From Spirochaetaceae bacterium (GTDB lineage Bacteria; Spirochaetota; Spirochaetia; Treponematales; Breznakiellaceae), in NCBI GenBank assembly GCA_031281945.1, contig JAITER010000083.1, positions 29,799 through 93,798 on the forward strand: 64,000 bases of DNA, read 5' to 3'. Of the stretch, positions 44,099-51,553 are shown in pieces. Both the position numbers and the translations under genes were made by a program. Every line of letters begins with the position of its first letter. Positions within the stretch are counted from its first letter, which is position 1. The notes beneath the pieces are model-generated. The model saw only the letters and a list, made by a program, of their open reading frames with translations, was not told the DNA's origin and ran no database searches.

Positions 44099-44668
44099 TT
44101 AAAACCCGCTCAAAAAATCGTCTCTAAGCACGGCGTTTTTACTTTTTAACGTTTCTCCGGCGGCGGCGGCGGCGTCAAAAACGGCTTTATCCACATATTT
44201 AACAGTTAAAGGCCGCTCAATGTAAATACGAGTCGCCTCATCTTCCCACAAAGCAAGTTTTGGATTCATTAGTTTAGGTTCTCCGTATTTTTCCACAAAA
44301 TTTGTAAAAACGGAATAATGGTCTATTTTTTCATCGTTAAGTATAAACGACATTATAAAAACATTTTGCACTGAAGATCCGCCTTCGCCGCCTTCAACAT
44401 CTGTAAGTTGAAAAAAAGCCCGCTTAATAAAGCCGCCGCCAGAAACGTCCACAACTCTTTCTTTGCGCAAAGGTAAAAAAGAAACGTCCGCATCGCCGTT
44501 AAAATCAAACTCGCCGTCTTCTAAAAGCGTTTTTTTTAAGCTTTCCATATCCATGCCTAAATCCAGAGCGCGAAAAGAACGCGGCAAGGACGAGCCGGCC
44601 TCTTGCGTAAAAAGAGGAAAACTAAAAAAAACAAAAAAAATAATTCCAAAAAAGTTAAGTTTTTTCAT
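44099..44668 (-). CDS. Exported hypothetical protein
   Basis: A 189-residue protein with a signal peptide (LNFFGIIFFVFFSFPLFTQ). The mature part looks like a small mixed alpha/beta domain: FRALDLGMDMESLKKTLLED near the start and HYSVFTNFVEKYGEPKLMNP later, reminiscent of periplasmic proteins that measure or bind via a repeated glycine-linked motif. No named family is recognised. It probably shares a transcript with the DUF192 gene. The upstream 50 bases are A-rich and the variable-stem repeat field begins at about 44750. Confidence 0.7.
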   Translation of the reverse strand: MKKLNFFGIIFFVFFSFPLFTQEAGSSLPRSFRALDLGMDMESLKKTLLEDGEFDFNGDADVSFLPLRKERVVDVSGGGFIKRAFFQLTDVEGGEGGSSVQNVFIMSFILNDEKIDHYSVFTNFVEKYGEPKLMNPKLALWEDEATRIYIERPLTVKYVDKAVFDAAAAAGETLKSKNAVLRDDFLSGF

Positions 44669-44744
44669 AAATTTTTAAAAGCTAAAAAAATTCGCCCTCC
44701 CATATTGGACTTATTATATTTTCGGCTTTTTAAATAAATAAATG

Positions 44745-45116
44745 GCGTTAACAGTCTTCGTATCCTCACTCGCTCGGTCATGCCCGCGCTTTGCGCGGTC
44801 GCGACCTCGCTCCGTTCGTCTATAAAGTGCGTCAACACTACGGGACAAGCCCGATCAAGCCGCCTGGCGGCTTTTCCGCGGCAAGCCGCGGGTGTTGACG
44901 CACTTCGTATCCTCACTCGCTCGGTCATGCCCGCGCTTTGCGCGGTCGCGACCTCGCTCCGTTCTCTATAAAGGCTGTTAACGTTGCGGGGCAAGCCCGC
45001 ACGCCGCAGTGCGGCCTTCCGCGGCAAGCCGCGGACGTTAACAGCCTTTGTATCCTCACTCGCTCGGTCATGCCCGCGCTTTGCGCAGTCGCGACCTCGC
45101 TCCGTTCGTCTATAAA
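44745..45116. repeat. Composite repeats: conserved tail plus variable-stem hairpin
   Basis: A roughly 70-base tail containing CCTCACTCGCTCGGTCATG and CGCGACCTCGCTCCGTTC occurs at 44757-44826, 44904-44972 and 45047-45116. Between successive tails are hairpins whose outer 12-base arms are perfect but different: GTGCGTCAACAC with its complement (44827-44838, 44892-44903) and GGCTGTTAACGT with its complement (44973-44984, 45035-45046). The inner parts share CGGG(A/G)CAAGCCCG and CCGCGGCAAGCCGCGG. Short frames in these repeats are not genes. A related copy lies at 53981-54148. Confidence 0.88.
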
Positions 45117-45168
45117 AAAAAACCGCCTGCGCCGCAAGGCGCTGGAAGCGCTTTTACGGTGCAGACGG
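45115..45168 (-). terminator. Intrinsic terminator of the porin-like gene
   Basis: CCGCCTGCGCCG pairs with CGGTGCAGACGG (two mismatches), with a nested GCGCT/AGCGC hairpin inside. On the minus strand it is followed by about eight T residues. It lies 36 bases past the stop. Confidence 0.8.
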
Positions 45169-45204
45169 TCGTTGCGTGGAATTAAATTCCGCGCTTTTGG
45201 GGGG

Positions 45205-46497
45205 CTAGAAGCTGTAGGAAAATCCTATTGGAATAGACCAGTCAACGCCGGATTTAAACCCGGAATCCCACTTATCAAGGTTTTCATGGTCGAACTCAAT
45301 CTTTTTTAAGTTCGAGCTTATCTGGAAGCCGATATAAACCGTTCCACCTGTCAACACTTCTTTTTGGATGTACGGGGCTACGTTCCAGTTTAATCTTGCG
45401 TCATAAGCATAACCCTTGTCTCCTATGGTGTAGGAGTCTTCCATGTTATATTCAACTTCGCCCACAACGCCCGCTGTAAGTATGCCAAGGTCTACCGCAG
45501 GGTTAAGCGTTACGCCTATTACAGCGCCCTGCTCAAATAATGTAGAAACTTTATTATTATTATCCGTAACTTCGGATTTACCGCCAAATTTACCGGATAC
45601 GCCGCCGGCAAATTTAAAAGCGCCGGAAGAAACGTCCGCACGTAAATTTACCGCGATTGGAATCTGGGCTTCTACATCTACGCCGGAGTTGGCTGTAAGC
45701 CATGTTTTACCTGCCAGCGGGATTTCAACTCCCAAATCCAGCTTAAGAGCCCCCAAAGCGTTAAGAGCAAAGCCTACGTCAAACACGGTTGCGTCAACAC
45801 TGCCCAAACTGACATCCGGGACTACATCCACAGTATAGTAGTTTATAACCGAACTCGTAACATCTCCGGTTCCGCCGGCTACGGTGAGGCGCAGGGCGCC
45901 TACGTTAGGTATGGTATAAGCTATGCGGCCCATTGTGTGTTTAAAAATATCTTCCGCTTTTTCCGCAGTCCCAACTTTGTACGGCGTACCCCAGCCGTTG
46001 AAGCTAAGGTTGCCGCTGTTATCCAGCGGGACGGAAGCTATGATGTACAGGTTTTGAAGGGTAAATTCGATATGGGCGCCTGTAAGCACTTCGTAACCCC
46101 AGGGAATATAGTTGGCGCTGCGGCCATAAAATTTAATGGGAATAAAATCATCGTCGGCCAAAGCCACGCCAATCGGGTTTCCGCCGCCCCACATATAACC
46201 GTAGGTGGCTTTTAACGAACTAAACGGCTTCCACCAGACGCTGGTTAGCAAGGCGGGGCCCTGCTGTATGCGGAATTGCATCCAACCGCCAAAAGTGCCG
46301 GCCTCGTTCACCGCATCAATGTTAAACCTGCCGCGCACAGAGTTCGCGATAGGACCAAACGATGTGATAAGATCGTCGCCCGCACCGTCCTCTAAAACCT
46401 TCCAGCTGCCAGCCAGGCTGCCGCCGAAAGAAATATCAGCAAAAGCGGTCGCGGCGCCAAAGCAAGCAATGAAAGCTATGGCAAAAATTCTTTTCAT
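45205..46497 (-). CDS. Outer-membrane beta-barrel (porin-like) protein
   Basis: A 430-residue exported protein. The signal peptide ends in AFIACFGAATAFA. The mature protein alternates polar and hydrophobic residues with many Gly and Tyr and ends in IPIGFSYSF, the terminal Phe being an outer-membrane barrel signal. Similar-sized abundant surface proteins are common in termite- and gut-associated treponemes. It has its own intrinsic terminator, and the strong context (GGAGG upstream) suits high expression. The exact family is not recognised. Confidence 0.75.
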   Translation of the reverse strand: MKRIFAIAFIACFGAATAFADISFGGSLAGSWKVLEDGAGDDLITSFGPIANSVRGRFNIDAVNEAGTFGGWMQFRIQQGPALLTSVWWKPFSSLKATYGYMWGGGNPIGVALADDDFIPIKFYGRSANYIPWGYEVLTGAHIEFTLQNLYIIASVPLDNSGNLSFNGWGTPYKVGTAEKAEDIFKHTMGRIAYTIPNVGALRLTVAGGTGDVTSSVINYYTVDVVPDVSLGSVDATVFDVGFALNALGALKLDLGVEIPLAGKTWLTANSGVDVEAQIPIAVNLRADVSSGAFKFAGGVSGKFGGKSEVTDNNNKVSTLFEQGAVIGVTLNPAVDLGILTAGVVGEVEYNMEDSYTIGDKGYAYDARLNWNVAPYIQKEVLTGGTVYIGFQISSNLKKIEFDHENLDKWDSGFKSGVDWSIPIGFSYSF

Positions 46498-46723
46498 AAA
46501 TCCTCCAAAAATGATTTACTTTCGCACAGTAATTTCCAACAAAAAGAAATTAAAGTACGTTGTTAATTATGTACATTTTTTATTTTAAAGTCAAGGAATC
46601 AATACATTTTTATCTAAAACGCCCTAATTTTTTTAAAAAAAAGCGCGTAATGTAATAAACGGCGTCAACGCCATTCGTTTCCCCGCACGGCCCGCCCGTC
46701 AACAAAAAACGCCTTTTAAGACG

Positions 46724-48106
46724 TTAGTTTTTTCGCGAATACGACGAATCTATAGCCAGCTCTTTTCTGTATTTCGCCACGGTGCGCCGCGCCAGTTGGA
46801 CGCCGCGTTCTTTAAGAACTTCCGAAATGCCGCCGTCCGAAAGAAGGCGCCCCTGCGCGGACAAAGTTATTTCTTTTATTATTTCTTTTACGGCTTCTTT
46901 TGAATAAGCGGCTCCGCGCTCATTTTTACCGCTCACCACCCCCGTAAAAAACCGGCGCAATTCAAAAACGCCGTAAGCCGTTTGAACGTATTTTCCGTTG
47001 GCGGCGCGTGAAACCGTAGCCTCGTGAACCCCAAGCTCCTGCGCTATATCGCGCAGGGTGAGCGGGGATAAAAATTTAGGCCCGTATAAAAAAAAGTTTT
47101 TTTGAAAATGAACAATAGCCCTTGTTACGCGCAATAAAGTGTGGTTTCTCCTGTTTATCGTCTGAATAAACCATTTGGCCTCCCGCACGTTCTCTTTAAC
47201 AAAATCGCGTTCCTCCCCTTTTTCAAAATTCTGCTTCATAAAAAAAGGAGCTAAACCAAGCGCCGGTATCTCCTCTTTATTTAAAATAATTTTTACCCCG
47301 TCGTTTTTTAATACAACCTGTATGTCCGGGATTATATAGCGGGTTCCGTTTTCTTCCGGCGAAGAATACGCCCTGCCCGGGAATGGAAAAAGTTTTTTTA
47401 TAAGGGCGAAAAGCCGCTTAGCCTCATCTTCCGTTACGCCGGATTTGCAGGCGGCAGCCGCGTATTTTCCTTTTTCCAGTTCTTCCAAAAAAGAAAGCAT
47501 CTTTTTTATATTTTCCGCTTCTTGCGGGTAAAAAATCGCGGATTGAACTTCCAAAGATTCTATGTAAGAAGATGTGCAACAACCGCATGGTTCCAGACGG
47601 CGGACGGCGTAAAGCGCCTCCTCGACCGCTTCTTTTGGTATGTTTTTAAAATCTTCGGCTTTAAAAAGTTCTTCCGGAGCGATTAAATGAAAGCCGTCTT
47701 TGTCGAGGTTTTGTATAAGTATCTCCGCGGCTTCCCTGGCCTCTTTTGAAAGAGCCGTAAGACGCATCTGCCACAAAAGAGTTTCGCGCAACGTGTCCGG
47801 ACGGCTTAAAACGCCTTCTATAAAATTATGGTTTTCTTCCCAGCCGCCGTCAAAAGAAAAGCCGTACTCCTTAAAAACAGCGTCGTCCCCGCCCAAAACG
47901 GCTTCATCTTCCCGCAACTCGTCCAGTGATATTTCCGAAGAGTCGCTTAGCACTTCCAAAGCGGGGTTTTCTTCAAGTTCCTGTTGTATTCTTTGCCGCA
48001 AATCAAGAACCGGCAGAGTCAGCACGTCCAGCGATTGGGTTTGCCTTAAACTCATTTTTTGGGTTTGTTTTAATTCCTGCGAAAAAGCCGGAAAAGCGCG
48101 TTTCAT
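46724..48106 (-). CDS. rpoN: RNA polymerase sigma-54 factor
   Basis: A 460-residue alternative sigma factor. The N-terminal activator-interacting region is Gln-rich (SLRQTQSLDVLTLPVLDLRQ), followed by an acidic stretch, the core-binding domain, the helix-turn-helix DIAQELGVHEATVSRA and the RpoN box ARRTVAKYRKEL, which reads the -24 element. The C-terminus ends shortly after the box, as usual. No sigma-54 activator gene is in the window. Confidence 0.97.
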   Translation of the reverse strand: MKRAFPAFSQELKQTQKMSLRQTQSLDVLTLPVLDLRQRIQQELEENPALEVLSDSSEISLDELREDEAVLGGDDAVFKEYGFSFDGGWEENHNFIEGVLSRPDTLRETLLWQMRLTALSKEAREAAEILIQNLDKDGFHLIAPEELFKAEDFKNIPKEAVEEALYAVRRLEPCGCCTSSYIESLEVQSAIFYPQEAENIKKMLSFLEELEKGKYAAAACKSGVTEDEAKRLFALIKKLFPFPGRAYSSPEENGTRYIIPDIQVVLKNDGVKIILNKEEIPALGLAPFFMKQNFEKGEERDFVKENVREAKWFIQTINRRNHTLLRVTRAIVHFQKNFFLYGPKFLSPLTLRDIAQELGVHEATVSRAANGKYVQTAYGVFELRRFFTGVVSGKNERGAAYSKEAVKEIIKEITLSAQGRLLSDGGISEVLKERGVQLARRTVAKYRKELAIDSSYSRKN

Positions 48107-48144
48107 ACTTTATTTTATCACATTTGCGCCGCATCCTTACAGGC

Positions 48145-49401
48145 TTATATGTAAGTCACCCTGGTTTGTTTGAAATACCGTTCTTCCAGCAGGGCGGAAA
48201 GGCGTTTTATCACCGCGCGCCTGGCCTCAAGCTCAACCGGCATATCAGGATTGAAGTGCGCTTCGTTTATTTTTGTTCCCACAATAAAATCTATGCGGTC
48301 GCTGTTTAGAAGATATTCAATAAATTGAAGAACCGCGCCGCCAGCGCTTTTTCGCGCCGAACCGCGCCAGGCCGCCTCGCCTTCTTCCAAAATACCGGCG
48401 GCGGCCTTTAATGTTAGCGCGCCCTCGCACACTAAATCCGCGCCTTCCATTACGGAAACCGCCGGCCCGCCATCTTCGCAACGGGTTTCCAAACTCCGGT
48501 TTAGTTCTCTAGCGATAATTTTAGCCGTGGTTCCGCCCAAAATTATTTTTTTACCGGAAAAATTGTTGAAAACAGCGGCCGCATTCGCGTCGTTTTCTTT
48601 ATGGAAAGGCGCCCCGGTAACAACCAGCGCGTCCCTGGGCTTTCTGTAATAAACTACGCCGCATGAAATATCATCGTGCGCTTTGCCGCCGTCTATTCTT
48701 ACAGCCTCCTGAACTACGCTTTTGGCTAAATCACGGGAGCTTATAAGCGGGTGCGACCGTATTTGGCCAAGGATGCGCTCATTTATATTTTCCACCCCCC
48801 AGCCGCCTTCAAATTCCCCGCGGCCTATACCCGCCTGAGCCGCCCCGTCCGAAAAAAATACTATACGGTCTCCGGGCTGCGCCTGGTGCGTAGAATAATA
48901 AAGGGCTTCATTTTCGGGCCCTGTTTTTTTGTTTTTTCTGTCTATGGCTACGGCTTCTTTTTTTAGCTCCAAAATCCGCCCGTCCCGCACCACAGCCAAA
49001 GGCGGGTTTTCATATTCAACAAAACGGACGGTTAAATTATGCCTCGCGTCCACAAGAGTAAAGGCCGCGTAACTTAGCGCTCTTTTTTTGCACACCGGCA
49101 GACTGTTTATTATAAGGCTGGAAGCGTAATGAAGCGAAATGTCTTTTAACACAAAGCCGGAAAGCATGGAGGCCGTAAGAGCGGCCAATACGTTGGCTTT
49201 TATCCCGCTGCCAAGCCCGTCGGAGAGAACGCTTACTATACGGCTTCCGCTTTTATTTTTTCTGGATAAAAAAACGTCCCCGTCAGAAAACTCGCCGTGT
49301 TTGCGCTCCAAAAAATAATCTACTTCTATAAAAATTTCTTTGCGCTCAAAACCGCGTTCATCGCAAGAGCCTGTAAAAAAATCCATATTTATATTATTCA
49401 T
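48145..49401 (-). CDS. SpoIIE-type PP2C serine phosphatase
   Basis: A 418-residue protein with a SpoIIE/PP2C phosphatase core in the first 250 residues. Metal-binding Asp patterns are VSVLSDGLGSGIKAN (about 56-70), IVFFSDGAAQAG and KAHDDISCGVVYYRK. The remaining part has no recognised domain. It is coupled to the hydrogenase-like gene by an eight-base overlap. In termite-gut treponemes and in clostridial hfs operons, SpoIIE/PP2C phosphatases accompany PAS-containing [FeFe]-hydrogenase-like proteins, so this is probably the output of an H2- or redox-sensing pathway. Target anti-sigma or response proteins are not adjacent. Confidence 0.88.
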   Translation of the reverse strand: MNNINMDFFTGSCDERGFERKEIFIEVDYFLERKHGEFSDGDVFLSRKNKSGSRIVSVLSDGLGSGIKANVLAALTASMLSGFVLKDISLHYASSLIINSLPVCKKRALSYAAFTLVDARHNLTVRFVEYENPPLAVVRDGRILELKKEAVAIDRKNKKTGPENEALYYSTHQAQPGDRIVFFSDGAAQAGIGRGEFEGGWGVENINERILGQIRSHPLISSRDLAKSVVQEAVRIDGGKAHDDISCGVVYYRKPRDALVVTGAPFHKENDANAAAVFNNFSGKKIILGGTTAKIIARELNRSLETRCEDGGPAVSVMEGADLVCEGALTLKAAAGILEEGEAAWRGSARKSAGGAVLQFIEYLLNSDRIDFIVGTKINEAHFNPDMPVELEARRAVIKRLSALLEERYFKQTRVTYI

Positions 49402-51145
49402 TCGCGTTTATATTTGATGTATGCGATTCTATTATTGAATGGAGCATCGCTTCTACATCGGCGGCGTTTTCGCCCAAAAGAAAAGATATTTTTTGAACGG
49501 TTTTAACGTTTTTTTCTATTATTTTTTTAGCTTGAGAAACCGTTCTATCCCGCCGCGTTACAGGTTCGGTTATATCGGTGAAAACGCCGGCGGCCGATTC
49601 TCCTTTTTCTATCTCGTACACATTCAAATGCAGTATTTTTTTACCAAAACGTATGTCGTAATTCAAAGCGCTTTCGCTTTTTTTAGAAGCAAACACTTCG
49701 TCAAAATATTGGGAAAAATCCGATATTTTATTTAAATATATACCGGACAAACCAGATATATCGTCGTATAGTTCTTCTATGTCCTCGCCCATTAAACGGG
49801 CGAAATTTTTATTACACTCAAGCACGCGCATATTTTTTTGGACTATCACCACGGCCCCCGGAGTTGATTTGATTAGCGCGTTCGCTTTTTTTTGCGCGAG
49901 AGACCTTACATAAGAAGCGCACATCGTTTTTTCGGCGCGGTCTTCCAGCATGGCCCGCGCAAAATCCCCGCAATTATTGTACCCGCATTTGGAACAGTTT
50001 AATTCGTCTTTTTTGGTGTATTTGCCTGTTTTTTCTAAAGCTTTCTTTATTTCTTCCTCGCTAAATTGCGGGCGCTTTACAGGCTGGGCCTCAAGTTCGC
50101 ATATAAGGCCGATGTTTAAGCCGGCGTTTTTTTTATCAAGGACGCCGTCCGCCTCGCTGGCGTAACGCAAAAGGCGGGCCCGGCGCGTTATAGCCGAATC
50201 GTCCCTGGTGGCGCAAGGGCCGTTTACGCATCCGCCCTGGCACGAGAGCAACTCCAAAAACAAAGGCGTTTCCAAATTGGCGCCGTCGCTGGCGCTGTTC
50301 AGCGTTTCGGCTATTACGTCTATTCCAGATATAACCATGTTGGAGGTTTTTGAAAAACCTTTATATTTACGCATAGAAAGCAACATTCCGCCGTCAACCG
50401 GATAAAACGCGCCCGCCGCGGCCCGGCGCGGCAAAAAAACGTCTTCCGTTTCGCGGGCTTTTATTTCGTATGGGTTTACAGATTCCAGGCGCATCCATTG
50501 TTTTAATTCGTCAAAAGTAACGGCGCCGTCCACCTCTTCAAATTGAGCGGCCTCTATTTTTTTCGCTATGCAGGGGCCTATGAACACAACCTGTATATCA
50601 TCGCCGTATATAGCGCGTAATACGCGCGCGTGGGCGACAAGCGGGGAGGCGCATGAATTCATGCAGGGGATGAAATTCGGCGCGTAACGTTTTATATACA
50701 AGACTACGGCGGGACACGCGGAGGATAAAAACAGCTTTTGGCCGTCTTCCCTGCCGCAAGCGTCTTTTAGAACGGAAGAAAGTTTGGCCGACACATAATC
50801 GGCGCCTATAGCCGTTTCGGAAACCGCGTAAAATTTAAGTTTTTTGAGCGCCGCTATCAACTGGCCGTGCGAACAACCGAAGAATTCGGAGGAAAAAGAA
50901 GGGGCCAAAGAAACAAAAGTTTTTTTGTTGTTGGAAAGCAATTTTTTTATGTTTTCAACGTCATTTCTTACTTTTCTGGCCTTCGCCGGGCAAACGCGCA
51001 CACAGTTCCCGCAAAAAATACACATACGCGAAACAACCGCGGACTTTTCGTTTTCTATTTTTATAGCGTTAACAGGACAGCGGTCCACGCATTTATAACA
51101 CCCCCTGCACTCCTCCGTGTTCGTGTAAACAACATCGCAGTCCAT
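49394..51145 (-). CDS. [FeFe]-hydrogenase-like sensor with Fe-S and PAS domains
   Basis: A 583-residue cytoplasmic protein. Two 4Fe-4S motifs come first (CRGCYKCVDRCPVNAI and CIFCGNCVRVCPAKA). A [FeFe]-hydrogenase catalytic-type domain follows with altered H-cluster motifs: SSACPAVV (normally TSCCPAW), GPCIAKKIEA and LLSCQGGCVNGPC. Next is an extra Fe-S domain (CSKCGYNNCGDFARAM, then another Cys), then a PAS domain (about 430-530). The lost Cys in the first motif and the PAS domain point to sensing, not catalysis. ATG 51145 is better spaced from AGGAGG than ATG 51148. The SpoIIE phosphatase gene overlaps the 3' end. Confidence 0.9.
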   Translation of the reverse strand: MDCDVVYTNTEECRGCYKCVDRCPVNAIKIENEKSAVVSRMCIFCGNCVRVCPAKARKVRNDVENIKKLLSNNKKTFVSLAPSFSSEFFGCSHGQLIAALKKLKFYAVSETAIGADYVSAKLSSVLKDACGREDGQKLFLSSACPAVVLYIKRYAPNFIPCMNSCASPLVAHARVLRAIYGDDIQVVFIGPCIAKKIEAAQFEEVDGAVTFDELKQWMRLESVNPYEIKARETEDVFLPRRAAAGAFYPVDGGMLLSMRKYKGFSKTSNMVISGIDVIAETLNSASDGANLETPLFLELLSCQGGCVNGPCATRDDSAITRRARLLRYASEADGVLDKKNAGLNIGLICELEAQPVKRPQFSEEEIKKALEKTGKYTKKDELNCSKCGYNNCGDFARAMLEDRAEKTMCASYVRSLAQKKANALIKSTPGAVVIVQKNMRVLECNKNFARLMGEDIEELYDDISGLSGIYLNKISDFSQYFDEVFASKKSESALNYDIRFGKKILHLNVYEIEKGESAAGVFTDITEPVTRRDRTVSQAKKIIEKNVKTVQKISFLLGENAADVEAMLHSIIESHTSNINANE

Positions 51146-51254
51146 CATCGCCTCCTATTGCGCATTTTATCATAAAACAGGCGCTTTTACAGCGCGTATT
51201 GACCTTTAGGAATTTTCCAGATAGCATGAAAACGCCTTTATTGAACAAGCCCTT

Positions 51255-51280
51255 GCAAAACGCCGGGCGTTTTGCGTTTT
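51255..51280. terminator. Hairpin with T-run between hydrogenase operon and tRNA-Met
   Basis: GCAAAACGCC, one base, GGCGTTTTGC, then GTTTTT on the plus strand. A second hairpin (GTTGTTCG with CGAACAAC) follows at 51290-51319. The 250-base gap contains nothing else recognisable besides the promoter region of tRNA-Met. Confidence 0.5.
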
Positions 51281-51396
51281 TAAGCGGAAGTTGTTCGTAA
51301 ACTGAAGTTTCCGAACAACTCTATTAAATAAACGCATAATTTTGTTTGTAAAAACACGGCTGATTTTTCTGCATTGCGTTTCAATAATTAAAACAT

Positions 51397-51469
51397 GGCG
51401 GCGTAGCTCAGTTGGCAGAGCAAACGGCTCATATCCGTTCGGTCATTGGTTCAAGCCCAATCGCCGCTA
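51397..51469 (+). tRNA. tRNA-Met (anticodon CAT), elongator type
   Basis: A 73-base cloverleaf. The acceptor GGCGGCG pairs with CGCCGCT, the D arm contains TAGCTCAGTTGG, the anticodon stem AACGG/CCGTT encloses CAT (51430-51432), and the T arm contains GGTTCAAGCCC. It lacks the three consecutive G-C pairs of initiator tRNA. A lysidine-modified tRNA-Ile reading ATA cannot be excluded. Confidence 0.92.
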
Positions 51470-51541
51470 GACACCCCAAAGCAAAACCGGGGTTAGACCC
51501 GCCCGGGTCTGTAAGACCTGTTTTTAGAACCTTTACTTGTG

Positions 51542-51547
51542 TATAAT
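51542..51547 (+). promoter_or_regulatory. Perfect -10 box placed for a leaderless tex transcript
   Basis: TATAAT ends six bases before ATG 51554, so transcription would begin at or next to the start codon. No ribosome-binding sequence precedes this ATG. A -35 box is not obvious. Confidence 0.5.
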
Positions 51548-51553
51548 AAAAGC

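Noticed and set aside
44665..45137. Several frames containing SEVATAQSAGMTERV
   Set aside because: They read through the conserved tail of the repeat family; the same peptide recurs because the DNA is repeated, not because it is a gene.
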